NCBI RefSeq assembly: GCF_000300855.1
Contig: NZ_ALJF01000016.1
Coordinates: 121,069-185,068, forward strand
Length of the DNA: 64,000 nt
Source: Agrobacterium albertimagni AOL15
Lineage (GTDB): Bacteria > Pseudomonadota > Alphaproteobacteria > Rhizobiales > Rhizobiaceae
Direction of reading: 5' to 3'
In this document: piece after piece, positions 34,915 through 44,894 of the stretch
How positions within the stretch are numbered: the first letter of the stretch is position 1
Layout of the letters: each line of letters starts with the position of its first letter
Notes under the pieces: generated by a model
Databases searched by the model: none
What the model was told of the DNA's origin: nothing
What the model saw: only the letters and a program-made list of their open reading frames with translations
Position numbers and translations under genes: made by a program

Positions 34915-35034
34915 TCACGCCTGACGCTTACGGATCGTGCCTGAACTCACCGGATGAAAACGCGCGGGCAGGCGCTTGCGGTCCTGCAGGACCACCACGC
35001 GTTCCATCGCCGAAATCGCCATCTTCTTTCCCAT
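34915..35034 (-). CDS. Small basic protein (39 aa), hypothetical
   Basis: A short ORF of 39 codons whose product is rich in Arg and Lys (MGKKMAISAMERVVVLQDRK, ending SSGTIRKRQA). ATG 35034 follows GGGAAAG, a reasonable RBS; an internal Met at position 5 is an alternative. The frame continues upstream without known homology and is likely non-coding there. It lies divergent from the HAD nucleotidase gene. The coding call rests on RBS, composition and a compact stop only. Confidence 0.4.
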   Translation of the reverse strand: MGKKMAISAMERVVVLQDRKRLPARFHPVSSGTIRKRQA

Positions 35035-35128
35035 CTTTCCCAGATAGCACTTCCCGAACCGGCGACCAATGCTAATTAGAGGCAACGCGCCTGACGTCGT
35101 CAGGCCCTTCGCACCGCCCCAAGAGGAC

Positions 35129-35851
35129 ATGATGAACACGCCAGCCAAGATCCCCTCGCCCGCCGATTTTTCCCATGTGCGCGACTGGGTCTTCGACCTC
35201 GACAACACGCTCTACCCTCATCACATCAACCTCTTCGCGCAGATCGACACGAACATGACGGGTTTCGTGGCGGAACTGCTGCAGATGGAGCCAGCCGAGG
35301 CGAAGCTTCTGCAGAAGCGCTACTACCATGAACACGGCACGACGCTCGCCGGACTGATGCTGCACCACAAGGTCGATCCGAACGCGTTTCTGGAGCGGGC
35401 GCATGCGATCGACTATTCGGCGCTGATCCCGGATGAAGCACTGGGCACTGCGATCAAGCAGCTGCCGGGGCGCAAGTTTATCTTCACGAACGGCACGGTG
35501 GCGCATGCGGAAGCGGCTGCCCGGGCACTCGGGATCCTCGACCATTTCGACGACATCTTCGACATCGTCGCCGCCGATTACGTGCCGAAACCGGCAGGTG
35601 CCACCTACGACAAGTTTGCCAGCCTCAACCGGATCGACACGAAACATGCGGCCATGTTCGAGGACCTGCCGCGCAATCTGATGGTGCCGAAGGCGCTCGG
35701 CATGAAGACCGTGCTGCTCGTGCCGCGCAATCTGGATACCGCGATCCTGGAGACCTGGGAGCGGGTCGAACATATCGATGCTGCTGTCGTTGACTATCTC
35801 ACCGACGATCTCACGACCTTCCTGCAGCGGCTGCTCTCCAATGCAGTGTGA
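35129..35851 (+). CDS. HAD-family pyrimidine 5'-nucleotidase
   Basis: A 240-aa cytosolic phosphatase of the SDT1/PynA-like HAD group. Motif I is VFDLDNTLYP (nucleophile Asp and acid/base Asp). Motif II Thr is in KFIFTNGT, and motif III Lys in AADYVPKP. Motif IV is the acidic MFEDLPRNL. Helical cap between motifs I and II. It probably dephosphorylates pyrimidine monophosphates. I chose ATG 35129 (AAGAGGAC RBS), with 35132 as an equal alternative; the longer frame to 35069 has no RBS. Confidence 0.85.
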   Translation: MMNTPAKIPSPADFSHVRDWVFDLDNTLYPHHINLFAQIDTNMTGFVAELLQMEPAEAKLLQKRYYHEHGTTLAGLMLHHKVDPNAFLERAHAIDYSALIPDEALGTAIKQLPGRKFIFTNGTVAHAEAAARALGILDHFDDIFDIVAADYVPKPAGATYDKFASLNRIDTKHAAMFEDLPRNLMVPKALGMKTVLLVPRNLDTAILETWERVEHIDAAVVDYLTDDLTTFLQRLLSNAV

Positions 35852-35958
35852 GCTCAAGCTTACGAAAGTTTCATGCAGCTTACCGAGAGTTAAGTAGGTC
35901 CCGGACCTTGCCGCCGCTACGGTCACCCCATCGAAGCAGACACTCGAAAGGATACCAA

Positions 35959-36642
35959 ATGAACGGCAAGACCCTGACGCTGGCCGCCGTGGCCGCCTCT
36001 CTGATGATCGGCACGGCCGGCAGCGCCTTCGCACAGGACCGCGGTGAACGCCGGGGCCCCGGCCGTGGTGGTCCGGAAGCGATGTTCGTACAGATGCTGC
36101 AGCAGCATGACACCAACAAGGACGGCAAGATCAGCAAGGAAGAAGCGACAGCAGCAAGCACCGCGCTGTTTGCCGCCATCGATGCCGACAAGGACGGCGT
36201 GCTGACCCCAGGCGAGATGCGCCAGCACCGCGAAGCGATGCGCGAAGAGAACAAGGCCAACCGTGAAGCCATGCGGGCCGAGCGCCAGGCGGCACGGGAA
36301 GCGGCCAAGGCCGACGCACCCACCCCACCCCCGGGTGATGCACCGCAGGAGCAGGCCATGAACGACGGCACGCGTGGCGAGGCTCGCGACGGCAAGCGCC
36401 ATGAGGGCAAGCGTCAAGGTTGGCACAATGAACGTGCCGAGCGCGGCGAAAATCGTCGCGGTCCGGATGGCATGCGCGGCGCAGGTCGCATGATGCGGGT
36501 GGCCGATACCGACGAAAACGGCCAGATCAGTCAGGCAGAAGCCACCGCCATGGCCGACCGGATGTTCACGCGCATGGACCGCAACAATGACGGTTTCATC
36601 AGCGCCGACGACATGCCGAAGCGTCCGGTCATGTTCCGCTGA
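35959..36642 (+). CDS. Exported EF-hand protein
   Basis: A 227-aa protein with a signal peptide (MNGKTLTLAAVAASLMIGTAGSAFA). It has four EF-hand loops. Two lie in the N-terminal half (DTNKDGKISKEE, DADKDGVLTPGE) and two near the C-terminus (DTDENGQISQAE, DRNNDGFISADD). Between the pairs is a long charged segment rich in Arg, Glu, Gly and Met (REAMREENKANREAMRAER-like, about residues 95-175). It probably binds calcium in the periplasm or outside. ATG 35959 follows GAAAGGAT. A terminator follows. Confidence 0.88.
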   Translation: MNGKTLTLAAVAASLMIGTAGSAFAQDRGERRGPGRGGPEAMFVQMLQQHDTNKDGKISKEEATAASTALFAAIDADKDGVLTPGEMRQHREAMREENKANREAMRAERQAAREAAKADAPTPPPGDAPQEQAMNDGTRGEARDGKRHEGKRQGWHNERAERGENRRGPDGMRGAGRMMRVADTDENGQISQAEATAMADRMFTRMDRNNDGFISADDMPKRPVMFR

Positions 36643-36671
36643 TGCGGATCTTTGCAGATCGATGAATGCCG

Positions 36672-36695
36672 AAACGGCCCCTTACGGGGCCGTTT
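36672..36695. terminator. Bidirectional terminator between the EF-hand and LOG-family genes
   Basis: The 10-bp stem AAACGGCCCC (36672-36681) / GGGGCCGTTT (36686-36695) has a TTAC loop. The plus strand follows with CTTCG and the minus strand with CGGCATT. The minus-strand gene's TAA stop lies in the loop, so the hairpin serves both converging genes. Confidence 0.8.
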
Positions 36696-37560
36696 CTTCG
36701 TTGAGATCATAGAAGTCCGCGATGATCTTCCAGGCCTCTTCGGCCGTTTCGGCAAACTGGAAAAGCTTGAGATCGTCAGGGGCGATCGTGCCGAAGGCAG
36801 CGAGCGCTTCGAAGTTGACGATGTCCTCCCAGAAGGCCCGGGAGAAGAGGATCAGCGGGATCGGCGCCATGCGCTTGGTCTGGATCAGCGTGATCGTTTC
36901 GAAGAATTCGTCCAACGTCCCGAAGCCGCCGGGGAAAATCGTGATCGCCTTGGCGCGCATCAGAAAATGCATCTTGCGGATGGCGAAATAGTGGAAGTTG
37001 AAGCTGAGCTCCGGCGTGACGTAAGGGTTCGGCGCCTGCTCGTGCGGCAAAACGATGTTGAGACCGATCGAGGGGGCGCCAACCTCCTGAGCCCCGCGAT
37101 TGCCGGCTTCCATGACACCCGGGCCACCGCCGGTCACGACCACATACTCCTGGTAACCGCTGTGTTGTGCCTGCTGCGAGCAGAGCTGGGCGAACTTGCG
37201 CGCCTCCTCATAGTAGATGGAGGCGTTTTCAAGGTTCTTCTTCTGGATATCGTTCTTGGCCGCCCATGCCGCTTCGCCGGGCGCGGGAATACGCGCGCCG
37301 CCGAACATGACGACCGTCGACTTGATGTTTCGCTCGGTGAGGATCATCTCCGTCTTCAGCAGTTCGAGCTGCAGACGGACCGGGCGGAGCTCCTCTCGGC
37401 AGAGGAATTCCTCATCGACATAGGCGAGCGTGTAGGAGGACGAAACCGATTGCGGCGTGCGCGGAATGACCTCAGCCGTCTGCTTGTCGGTCGAGCTGTC
37501 CTTCAAGGGATCCCAGGACCCATCCTTGCGCCTGTGCTTGCCGTTCTTCCACTGTGCCAT
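36682..37560 (-). CDS. TIGR00730/LOG-family Rossmann-fold protein
   Basis: A 292-aa protein of the LOG (lonely guy) superfamily. It has the nucleotide-binding GGGPGVMEAGNRGA and the catalytic PGGFGTLDEFFE motif with its Arg upstream in MRAKAITIFPGG. An N-terminal extension of about 90 residues precedes the core, as in many alphaproteobacterial forms. Small LOG proteins hydrolyse nucleoside monophosphates to free base; for these longer ones the activity is untested. ATG 37560 has an AAAGGAAGAG RBS. The upstream 600-codon reading of the same frame is antisense to dapD and is not part of the gene. Confidence 0.88.
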   Translation of the reverse strand: MAQWKNGKHRRKDGSWDPLKDSSTDKQTAEVIPRTPQSVSSSYTLAYVDEEFLCREELRPVRLQLELLKTEMILTERNIKSTVVMFGGARIPAPGEAAWAAKNDIQKKNLENASIYYEEARKFAQLCSQQAQHSGYQEYVVVTGGGPGVMEAGNRGAQEVGAPSIGLNIVLPHEQAPNPYVTPELSFNFHYFAIRKMHFLMRAKAITIFPGGFGTLDEFFETITLIQTKRMAPIPLILFSRAFWEDIVNFEALAAFGTIAPDDLKLFQFAETAEEAWKIIADFYDLNEETAP

Positions 37561-37698
37561 GCCTCTTCCTTTCCCGAGCGCAGACTTCCTGCGGCTGTTT
37601 TCTTCCAGCCCTTTATGCGCTAGAGCTTTGCGCGAATTTTCGATCAGATCCTGATCGTTTCCATCCCCACGGTAGACAACGAAGTTTAAGGAATTCAG

Positions 37699-38559
37699 AT
37701 GAGCGCCTCCGATCTCACCCAGCTCGAACACGTCATCGAAGCGGCATTCGACAACCGCGATACAGTAACGACGACGACCAAGGGCGAGATCCGCGATGCT
37801 GTGGAATCGGCGCTCAACCTGCTCGACAGCGGCAAGGCCCGGGTCGCCACGCGTGGCGAAGATGGCAGCTGGACCGTGCACCAGTGGCTGAAGAAGGCCG
37901 TGCTTCTCTCCTTCCGTCTGAACGACATGGAAGTCGTCAAGGGCGGCCCGGGCGCCTCGACGTGGTGGGACAAGGTGCCGTCGAAGTTCGAAGGCTGGGG
38001 CGAGAGCGAATTCCGCTCGGCCGGCTTCCGCGCTGTGCCGAACGCCGTCGTCCGTCGCTCGGCTTACGTTTCCAAGGGCGTCGTTCTGATGCCGTCCTTC
38101 GTCAATCTTGGCGCCTATGTCGGTGAAAACACCATGGTCGACACCTGGGCGACCGTCGGCTCCTGCGCCCAGATCGGCGCGAATGTGCATCTGTCCGGCG
38201 GCGTCGGCATCGGCGGCGTGCTTGAGCCACTGCAGGCCGGCCCGACCATCATCGAGGACAACTGCTTCATCGGCGCGCGTTCGGAAGTCGTCGAAGGCTG
38301 CATCATCCGCGAAGGCTCGGTGCTCGGCATGGGCGTCTATATCGGCAAGTCGACCAAGATCGTCGATCGCGCCACCGGCGAAGTGATGTATGGCGAAGTA
38401 CCGCCCTATTCCGTCGTCGTTGCCGGCTCCATGCCCTCGGGCAATGCCGTCATGGCGAATGGCATGGCCGCGCCGCATCTCTACTGTGCCGTCATCGTCA
38501 AACGCGTCGACGAAAAGACCCGCTCGAAGACCGGCATCAACGAATTGCTGCGCGACTGA
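37699..38559 (+). CDS. dapD: 2,3,4,5-tetrahydropyridine-2,6-dicarboxylate N-succinyltransferase
   Basis: A 286-aa left-handed beta-helix acyltransferase of the lysine/meso-diaminopimelate pathway. Hexapeptide repeats run through residues 115-245. The substrate and CoA-binding regions are [21 protein letters not shown] and [39 protein letters not shown] precedes ATG 37699. It is followed by DUF805 and dapE on the same strand, forming a likely dap cluster. Confidence 0.96.
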   Translation: MSASDLTQLEHVIEAAFDNRDTVTTTTKGEIRDAVESALNLLDSGKARVATRGEDGSWTVHQWLKKAVLLSFRLNDMEVVKGGPGASTWWDKVPSKFEGWGESEFRSAGFRAVPNAVVRRSAYVSKGVVLMPSFVNLGAYVGENTMVDTWATVGSCAQIGANVHLSGGVGIGGVLEPLQAGPTIIEDNCFIGARSEVVEGCIIREGSVLGMGVYIGKSTKIVDRATGEVMYGEVPPYSVVVAGSMPSGNAVMANGMAAPHLYCAVIVKRVDEKTRSKTGINELLRD

Positions 38560-38564
38560 GCCTG

Positions 38565-38945
38565 ATGGCGAAGCCGGGGCGCGAGATATCAGTCGGCTGG
38601 GCGCTTTTCCTTTGGGACGGGCGCATCGGCCGGCGCATCTTCATCCTCGGCACCCTTTTCTGGATGATGACGAACGCGGCCGTGCTCGCGTTCATCACGG
38701 GGCAATCGGACGAACAGGTCGCGTCCGGCTTCCTCTCGCTCTTCCTCGCCTTCGCTTCCCTCTCCCTGCTGTCGTTGCTGATGCTCGGCACCAAGAGGCT
38801 GCACGACATCGGCATGCCGGGTGTGGTGGCGGCCCTCCTGATCATGCCCGCGTTCTCACTGATCATCTTCTTCGTGCTCTGCGTCTGGCCCTCGGTCGAT
38901 GATGACAACCGCTATGGACCGGGTCCTGATATGCGCTCGACCTGA
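38565..38945 (+). CDS. DUF805 membrane protein
   Basis: A 126-aa inner-membrane protein. It has the DUF805 N-terminal motif (WALFLWDGRIGRRIFI), four hydrophobic helices, the central KRLHDIGMPG motif and the C-terminal DDNRYGP motif. Function is unknown. Its start lies 5 bp after the dapD stop with no separate RBS, so it is likely co-translated with dapD, then dapE. The insertion of a membrane gene in a dap cluster is conserved in some rhizobia but its meaning is unclear. Confidence 0.88.
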   Translation: MAKPGREISVGWALFLWDGRIGRRIFILGTLFWMMTNAAVLAFITGQSDEQVASGFLSLFLAFASLSLLSLLMLGTKRLHDIGMPGVVAALLIMPAFSLIIFFVLCVWPSVDDDNRYGPGPDMRST

Positions 38946-39057
38946 GCGGGCGCGTGGTGGGTGACAGGCTCCGGCGGATCGGCTAAGTCTGCCTTATCTT
39001 CTCAAGGCACCGACGGCCGGGCTGAACCGGCACTCGGTCAATCCCGTAAAAGTTTTC

Positions 39058-40251
39058 ATGACCGCTACCAATCCCGTCGATATCCTCCAGGCCCTTATCC
39101 GCTGCCCCTCCGTCACGCCCGCAGAAGGCGGCGCGCTCGATGTGCTGGAAGGCCTCCTTTCGCCTCTCGGCTTCAAGGTCGACCGAATGGTCGCCAAAGA
39201 CGAGGGCACACCCGATATTGAGAACCTTTATGCCCGGGCGGGATCGGACGGACCGCATCTGATGTTTGCCGGCCATAGCGACGTGGTCCCCGTTGGTGCC
39301 GAGACAGACTGGAGCGCTGGCCCGTTCTCCGGTGATATCCGCGATGGCATGCTGTACGGCCGAGGCGCCGTCGACATGAAGGGCGGCATCGCCTGCTTCA
39401 TAGCGGCCTACGCGCGGCTGGTCGAAGCCGGCAAGGTGCCGAAGGGCTCGGTCTCGCTGCTGATCACCGGCGACGAGGAAGGCCCTGCCGTCAACGGCAC
39501 AGTGAAGTTGCTCGAATGGGCAGCAGAACGGGGCGAACGGTGGGACGCCTGCCTGGTCGGTGAGCCGACCAACCCCGATACGCTCGGCGACATGATCAAG
39601 ATCGGCCGGCGCGGCTCGGTATCCGGTACCGTGACGGTCAAGGGTGTGCAGGGCCATGCGGCCTATCCGCATCTTGCCGACAACCCGGTGCGCGGAGCAC
39701 TGTCGCTTGCGAAGAGCCTTATGTTCCCGGCTTTCGATCAAGGCACAGAGAACTTCCAGCCGTCCAACCTCGAAGTGACCACGGTCGACGTCGGCAATGC
39801 AGCAACGAACGTCATCCCGGCATCCGCTCGCTTCAAGTTCAACATCCGCTTCAACGATGTCTGGACTGCAGACAGTGTCAAGGCAGAGATCATTCGCAGG
39901 CTGGATGCGGCAGCTGTTGATCCGGAGCTTCGGCCGGACCGAGCGGCAATCGGCTATGACATCACCTGGTCGGAGCGGCCGAGCCATGTGTTTTTGACGC
40001 GCAACAATGCGCTGATCGCCTCGCTGTCGGGTGCGATCGAAACGGTGACGGGCAAGACGCCGAAGCTCTCGACCACGGGCGGCACGTCGGATGCGCGGTT
40101 CATCAAAGATTACTGCCCCGTCGTCGAATTCGGCCTCGTCGGCCAGACCATGCATATGGTCGACGAGCGGGTCGCCGTTTCGGATCTGGAAACGCTCGCC
40201 GTGATCTATCAGACCTTCATCGAACAGTGGTTCGCCCATGCCGACGCTTAA
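39058..40251 (+). CDS. dapE: Succinyl-diaminopimelate desuccinylase
   Basis: A 397-aa dizinc M20 peptidase-fold enzyme. It has the first metal motif [12 protein letters not shown], the [10 protein letters not shown] bridging Asp and the catalytic TGDEEGPA Glu-Glu. A dimerisation domain (about residues 180-295) contains [23 protein letters not shown]. The C-terminal metal His lies in the [10 protein letters not shown] element. The 14-nt overlap with the next gene couples their translation. Completes the dapD-DUF805-dapE cluster. Confidence 0.96.
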   Translation: MTATNPVDILQALIRCPSVTPAEGGALDVLEGLLSPLGFKVDRMVAKDEGTPDIENLYARAGSDGPHLMFAGHSDVVPVGAETDWSAGPFSGDIRDGMLYGRGAVDMKGGIACFIAAYARLVEAGKVPKGSVSLLITGDEEGPAVNGTVKLLEWAAERGERWDACLVGEPTNPDTLGDMIKIGRRGSVSGTVTVKGVQGHAAYPHLADNPVRGALSLAKSLMFPAFDQGTENFQPSNLEVTTVDVGNAATNVIPASARFKFNIRFNDVWTADSVKAEIIRRLDAAAVDPELRPDRAAIGYDITWSERPSHVFLTRNNALIASLSGAIETVTGKTPKLSTTGGTSDARFIKDYCPVVEFGLVGQTMHMVDERVAVSDLETLAVIYQTFIEQWFAHADA

Positions 40252-40834
40252 AGAGGTCGAGTTCTATCTCAGGGGCCTCTGGCTGCTGTTCAAGCAGGAT
40301 CCATCAGGCTTTTCCTATCTCGACCTCAGCGATCGCGGTGCGATGCGCTCTTTCTGGGCGATCCTCTGGGCACTTCCCGCGATCCTGATCTCGTTTGCCT
40401 GGTGGCGGCTGCTCTATCTTCAGGGGCGGCCGGAGGGGACGGAGACCGGGGCAGTGTTCTTCTTCCGCCTTGCGCTGGTCGAGGCGTCGAACTGGCTCTT
40501 TCCGCTGATCCTGCTGGGGGTTCTCTGCTGGACTATCGGGATCGGCGAGAAGTTCGCGTCCATGGTGGTGGTGACCAACTGGCTCGCGCTGCCGGTCTCC
40601 TATTCCTACGGCCTACTGGTCCTGCTGATGATGTTCGTGCCCGGCCTGGCGGGCATCGTGGCGCTCTTGTGGTTTCTGCTGATGATCACGGTCATCGCGG
40701 CGCTCTTCCGCATCATGCGCATGGTCGTTGGCGAGCAGTTGCTGATGGTCTCGACCATCGTCCTGATTCTGCTCGTGCCCTCGATGATCATTGCCGAACT
40801 GCTGGAACGCTATCTCGGCGTCTATCCGGGTTGA
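40238..40834 (+). CDS. Inner-membrane protein of unknown function
   Basis: A 198-aa protein with about five TM helices (for example [77 protein letters not shown]). The N-terminus is [33 protein letters not shown] (about residues 6-34). I do not recognise a named domain. Its start overlaps the dapE stop by 14 nt, so it is co-transcribed. It converges with truA 10 bp away. A role next to cell-wall precursor synthesis is possible but unproven. Confidence 0.78.
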   Translation: MPTLKEVEFYLRGLWLLFKQDPSGFSYLDLSDRGAMRSFWAILWALPAILISFAWWRLLYLQGRPEGTETGAVFFFRLALVEASNWLFPLILLGVLCWTIGIGEKFASMVVVTNWLALPVSYSYGLLVLLMMFVPGLAGIVALLWFLLMITVIAALFRIMRMVVGEQLLMVSTIVLILLVPSMIIAELLERYLGVYPG

Positions 40835-40843
40835 GCCTGAGGC

Positions 40844-41611
40844 TCAGCGAGCGAACGGCTCGTCGCCGGGATAATCCACTGCCATGAAGAACAGTCCTTC
40901 CGGCGGGGCGACAGGCCCGCAGGCTGCTCGGTCGCGGGCTTCGAGCGCCGCAAGCACATCTGAAGGCGTCATCTTGCCCTCGCCGGCAAGCTTCAGCGTG
41001 CCCGCGAAAGACCGGATCTGATTGTGCAGGAAGCTCTGGGCCGTGGCGCGGATCTCTATGAGCTCAGCTGATCGCTTGACATCCAAACGATCCAGCGTGC
41101 GAACGGGGCTTTTCGCCTGGCAATGGGCCGAGCGGAAGGTGGTGAAGTCGTGATGACCGACGAGCTGCTGGGCTGCCGCATGCATGGCCTCGTGGTCGAG
41201 AGGCTTCGGCACCCACCATGCCCGTTTGTCCTCGAGCGCGAGACGCGCCGGGCGGGTGATGATGCGGTAAAGATAATGGCGGCGAAGCGCCGAGAAGCGT
41301 GCATCGAACTCGTCCGGTACGGCCTGTATGTCGAGCACGGCGACCTGTTCCGACGCCATGGCCAGATGGGCGTTCAATGCATTGCGCAGCTTGTGCGGCA
41401 CCCAGTCCCGCGACAAATCGGCATGGATGACCTGGCCCATGGCGTGAACGCCGGAATCGGTGCGGCCGGCGCCCCGGATCACGACAGTCTCGCTGGTCAA
41501 AGACAGGATCGCCTGTTCCAGGGCGGCCTGGATCGAGTGACCGTTCTCCTGGCGCTGCCAGCCGACATAGGCCGAGCCATCATATTCGACGGTCATGCGG
41601 AAGCGGGGCAT
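40844..41611 (-). CDS. truA: tRNA pseudouridine(38-40) synthase
   Basis: A 255-aa enzyme modifying U38-U40 in the tRNA anticodon stem-loop. The catalytic Asp52 is in [11 protein letters not shown]. It also has [12 protein letters not shown] near the start, the RHYLYRI strand, the [14 protein letters not shown] loop and the C-terminal [19 protein letters not shown]. Its start shares a base with the fmt stop (TGATG), so fmt-truA are co-translated. Confidence 0.96.
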   Translation of the reverse strand: MPRFRMTVEYDGSAYVGWQRQENGHSIQAALEQAILSLTSETVVIRGAGRTDSGVHAMGQVIHADLSRDWVPHKLRNALNAHLAMASEQVAVLDIQAVPDEFDARFSALRRHYLYRIITRPARLALEDKRAWWVPKPLDHEAMHAAAQQLVGHHDFTTFRSAHCQAKSPVRTLDRLDVKRSAELIEIRATAQSFLHNQIRSFAGTLKLAGEGKMTPSDVLAALEARDRAACGPVAPPEGLFFMAVDYPGDEPFAR

Positions 41612-42555
41612 CAGGCGATCACCGTGCCCTTGGGGAGTGGCGTACCACGCAGGAAGTCCTCGGCGTTCAGTGCCTTGCCGCCGGCCTTCTGGAGGCGGGC
41701 GAGGCTGACGGCGCCGATCCCACAGGCGATCGTCAGGCGATCGTCGAGGGCCGTGCCGGCGGCCGCCAACACTCCATCCTTCTCGGCGAGATGCGAGGCG
41801 AGGAGCTTGACGCGTTCGGGCTTGCCGTTGACCTCGACCTCGGTCCAGGCGCCCGGGAAGGGCGAGAGGCCGCGGATATGGTTGTGGACCTCAGTTGCCG
41901 AACGAGAGAAGTCAACGCGGGTCTCGGCCTTGTCGATCTTGGCCGCATAGAGCACACCATCTTCGGCCTGGGGGACGGTTACGAGTGTTCCAGCTTCGAG
42001 CCCCGCCATTGCCTCGACCATGGCTTCGGCGCCGGCCAAGCTCAGGGCGTCGTGCAATTCGCCAGCAGTCATGTCGGGACCGATCGCAACCTTCCAGGTC
42101 AGCGCAACAGGGCCCGTGTCGAGGCCCTTGTCCATGTTCATCACCATCATGCCGGTCTCGGCATCGCCGGCCATGATGGCGCGCTGGATGGGGGCGGCCC
42201 CCCGCCAACGCGGGAGCAGCGAAGCATGGCCGTTATAGGCGCCGAGGCGCGTGCCGTTGAGGATCGCCTCCGGCAGCAGCAAGCCATAGGCAACGACCAC
42301 CGCGACGTCGGCCTGGAGCGCAACGAAGGCGTCCCTGTCCGCCTGATCGCGGAAATTCAGGGGATGGCGGACTTCGATGCCGAGTTCTTCGGCGGCCTGA
42401 TGGACCGGCGACTTCTGCAGGTCGAGACCGCGGCGCCCGCCCGGACGCGGCGGCTGCGAGTAAGCGGCGACGATCTCGTGGCCCGCCGCATGCAGCGCTT
42501 TCAGGGTCGCGACGGAAAAGTCCGGCGTGCCCATAAAGATGATGCGAAGTGCCAT
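41611..42555 (-). CDS. fmt: Methionyl-tRNA formyltransferase
   Basis: A 314-aa enzyme formylating initiator Met-tRNA using 10-formyl-tetrahydrofolate. The formyltransferase signature [23 protein letters not shown] carries the catalytic Asn-His. The following region has [17 protein letters not shown] with the second catalytic Asp. The C-terminal OB-like tRNA-binding domain runs from about residue 205. It sits with def (peptide deformylase) just upstream and truA downstream on the same strand, the usual def-fmt-truA order of rhizobia. Confidence 0.96.
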   Translation of the reverse strand: MALRIIFMGTPDFSVATLKALHAAGHEIVAAYSQPPRPGGRRGLDLQKSPVHQAAEELGIEVRHPLNFRDQADRDAFVALQADVAVVVAYGLLLPEAILNGTRLGAYNGHASLLPRWRGAAPIQRAIMAGDAETGMMVMNMDKGLDTGPVALTWKVAIGPDMTAGELHDALSLAGAEAMVEAMAGLEAGTLVTVPQAEDGVLYAAKIDKAETRVDFSRSATEVHNHIRGLSPFPGAWTEVEVNGKPERVKLLASHLAEKDGVLAAAGTALDDRLTIACGIGAVSLARLQKAGGKALNAEDFLRGTPLPKGTVIA

Positions 42556-42691
42556 CGTGTCTGCCTCAAGCGGTTGCTGACGCCCAGAGCACTTCCGGCG
42601 AAGACGGAGTCGCCGTCAATGCTCTATCATTCTATTTTTACGCAATTCCGGACGCAAAACCGCTTCGCACTTTTGCTGGATTTGCTCGATA

Positions 42692-43204
42692 TCAGATCTT
42701 CTGACGGGCGGCCTTGGTGAACCTCTTGATCACCATCTCGCGCTTCAGACGGGAGATGTGATCGATGAAGAGCACGCCGTTCAAATGGTCGATCTCGTGC
42801 TGCAGGCAAGTGGCGAGCAGGCCATCGGCTTCGGTCACGGTTTCCTTGCCGTCACGGCCGATCGACTTCACCGTGATCGAGGCCGGGCGCTCGACCTCGG
42901 CGTAGTAATCGGGGATCGACAGGCAGCCTTCCTCGTAGACCGAGCGCTCGTCGGAGCTTTTGATGATTTCCGGATTGATGTAGACGAGCGGCGCTGGCTC
43001 TTCGCCTTCCTTGGCGAGATCGATGACGAGCAGCCGGCGCGGCACGCCGACCTGGATGGCCGCCAGCCCGATGCCGGGCGCTTCATACATGGTTTCGAGC
43101 ATGTCATCGATCAGCTGCTCGAGCTCGGCATCGACGCGCTCGATGGGCGCGGATACCTGACGCAGCAGGGGATCGGGCAGGATAATGAGAGGCTTGATGG
43201 TCAT
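42692..43204 (-). CDS. def: Peptide deformylase
   Basis: A 170-aa metallohydrolase removing the N-formyl group from nascent proteins. It has the three family motifs: [10 protein letters not shown] (residues 44-53), EGCLSIP with metal-ligand Cys94, and QHEIDHLNG with His136, catalytic Glu137 and His140. The Lys/Arg-rich C-terminal helix fits ribosome contact. ATG 43204 is preceded by a weak RBS. The fmt gene follows after 136 bp. Confidence 0.97.
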   Translation of the reverse strand: MTIKPLIILPDPLLRQVSAPIERVDAELEQLIDDMLETMYEAPGIGLAAIQVGVPRRLLVIDLAKEGEEPAPLVYINPEIIKSSDERSVYEEGCLSIPDYYAEVERPASITVKSIGRDGKETVTEADGLLATCLQHEIDHLNGVLFIDHISRLKREMVIKRFTKAARQKI

Positions 43205-43275
43205 GGCCTCCCTTAGCGCAACTTCCCCACGGAGGAAACGGAAAAAACGCGTGGCTCTTCCCGTTTGACAACCGG

Positions 43276-44781
43276 TCAGGCGGCTCGACGCCCCCCGACC
43301 TGGCGCGCCTCAGGCATGGTGCCGTCGCCACGGGTTCGGATCTGCGACAACTGCTCGACGAGACCAGCGACCTCGGTCCGCAGACGGCGCGTCTCGTCCG
43401 ACGTGCGCTCGACCATGTCGCTGTTCTCATGGGTGAGCAGGTCCATATTGCGGGTCGCCTGGTTCACTTCGTTGAGCCCGATCGCCTGATCCTTGGCGGC
43501 CGTCGCGATGTCGGAGACGAAGGTGTCGATCGCATCGATGCGCGTGATGATGTCTGTCAGCGCTTCGCCGGTGCCGGTGACGAGGCCGACACCTTCCTTG
43601 ACCTGGGCGGAGCTCTGGGAAATCAGCTGCTTGATTTCCTTGGCCGCATCGGCTGAGCGCTGGGCGAGCTGGCGGACTTCCTGGGCGACCACGGCAAAGC
43701 CCTTGCCGGCATCGCCCGCGCGAGCTGCCTCGACGCCGGCGTTGAGCGCGAGCAGATTGGTCTGGAAGGCAATTTCATCGATCACGCCGATGATTTTGGA
43801 GATCTCGGTGGAGGACTTTTCGATCGCATCCATGGCGGAGACAGCCTTCGACACGACCGTGCCTGATGTCTTCGCCTGCTGCTGCGTATCGCGCACTTCC
43901 TGCGAGGCACGCTCGGCATTGGCGGCCGTCTGGCTGACGCTGACGGACAGCTGCTGCAAGGCGGTGGAGCTCTCCTGCACGCCGCTTGCCTGTCGGGTCG
44001 TACGGCTTGCCAGCTCGCTGGAGGCGTGAGCGATCGCATCGGTTCCGCTCAGAATGCCTTCCGAGGCGCGGCGGATTGCGGCAAAGGATACGTTCAGGCG
44101 ATCGACCGTATCGTTGTAATACCCTGCCATCTCCTTGAAATTCTCGGGCAGATCGGTGGTCATGCGGGCTTCAAAGTCACCCTGCGCGAGCGATTCCAGG
44201 CCACGACGCAGATGCTCCATGGCGATCGCCTGATCGGCCTCGAAACGGGCACGCTCTTCCTCGAGCGCCCGGCGCCGGCTTTCGAGCTCTTCCAGATAGA
44301 CGGAAATCGAATAGTCCATGTCGAGCATGGCGGCCTTGACCACGGCGCGCATCTTGTCGGCAAGCGAGGCGGCATGCTGTTTGCCGAACGGGAAGGGCCA
44401 GTGCTTGACCAGGATGCCGGCCAGAAGTTCGCCCACCAGCATGGAATAGCCACCGATATACCAGCGTGGCTCAAGCCCGATACGGGCATGGGCCTTGCCG
44501 ACTGCGGTGACGCCGCGGACGTAGTTTTCATCGAAGTTGCCGCTCGCGACCTTGTCCCAATGACCGATCTGGGCGCTCTTTGCGCCATTCATGTGGGCGC
44601 CGTCGCGGAAATGTGCGGCGGTCTTGCCGGTCTTTGAAACCTTGGCGTAAAACTTGTCGAGTGCCCCGCCCAGGATATCCTTGATCGTAGGGCGAAGCTC
44701 GGAGAGCGTACCGCGCGTCTTCTGATCGATTTCCAGGAATTCAAGACGTTCGGTGAGGTCGTTCTGAGTGTTCGAGGTCAT
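43276..44781 (-). CDS. Globin-coupled methyl-accepting chemotaxis protein (HemAT type), first of two
   Basis: A 501-aa cytosolic aerotaxis-type receptor with no TM segment. A protoglobin/globin-sensor domain fills residues 1-165, with the predicted proximal haem His98 in [23 protein letters not shown]-like linker (about 195-255) leads to the MCP signalling domain. That domain has the hairpin tip [21 protein letters not shown] and the conserved [15 protein letters not shown]. It has no C-terminal CheR pentapeptide. I chose ATG 44781; the upstream GTG at 44829 has no RBS. It shares domain order and about half the residues of the globin part with the downstream-coordinate paralogue, suggesting a tandem duplication. 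Confidence 0.92.
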   Translation of the reverse strand: MTSNTQNDLTERLEFLEIDQKTRGTLSELRPTIKDILGGALDKFYAKVSKTGKTAAHFRDGAHMNGAKSAQIGHWDKVASGNFDENYVRGVTAVGKAHARIGLEPRWYIGGYSMLVGELLAGILVKHWPFPFGKQHAASLADKMRAVVKAAMLDMDYSISVYLEELESRRRALEEERARFEADQAIAMEHLRRGLESLAQGDFEARMTTDLPENFKEMAGYYNDTVDRLNVSFAAIRRASEGILSGTDAIAHASSELASRTTRQASGVQESSTALQQLSVSVSQTAANAERASQEVRDTQQQAKTSGTVVSKAVSAMDAIEKSSTEISKIIGVIDEIAFQTNLLALNAGVEAARAGDAGKGFAVVAQEVRQLAQRSADAAKEIKQLISQSSAQVKEGVGLVTGTGEALTDIITRIDAIDTFVSDIATAAKDQAIGLNEVNQATRNMDLLTHENSDMVERTSDETRRLRTEVAGLVEQLSQIRTRGDGTMPEARQVGGRRAA

Positions 44782-44850
44782 GATGCGATGAGGACTTTCG
44801 GTTTGACTGCTATCAACCAGAACTGCCACGGTTTGCTGAATAGTTTCTAA

Positions 44851-44877
44851 ACGGTAGCGCGCATTCCGCGCTACCGT
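44851..44877 (-). terminator. Hairpin terminator after the second globin MCP gene
   Basis: The 11-bp perfect stem ACGGTAGCGCG (44851-44861) / CGCGCTACCGT (44867-44877) has a CATTC loop. The minus strand continues with a short TT-rich stretch (TTAGAAAC). It begins 18 bp after the second MCP stop and probably stops read-through into the first MCP gene. Confidence 0.65.
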
Positions 44878-44894
44878 GTGGGGCAGAGTCCGGT

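Noticed and set aside
36682..38478. Reading the LOG-family gene as a 598-aa fusion protein
   Set aside because: The upstream 306 codons are antisense to dapD. The RBS and homology place the start at 37560.
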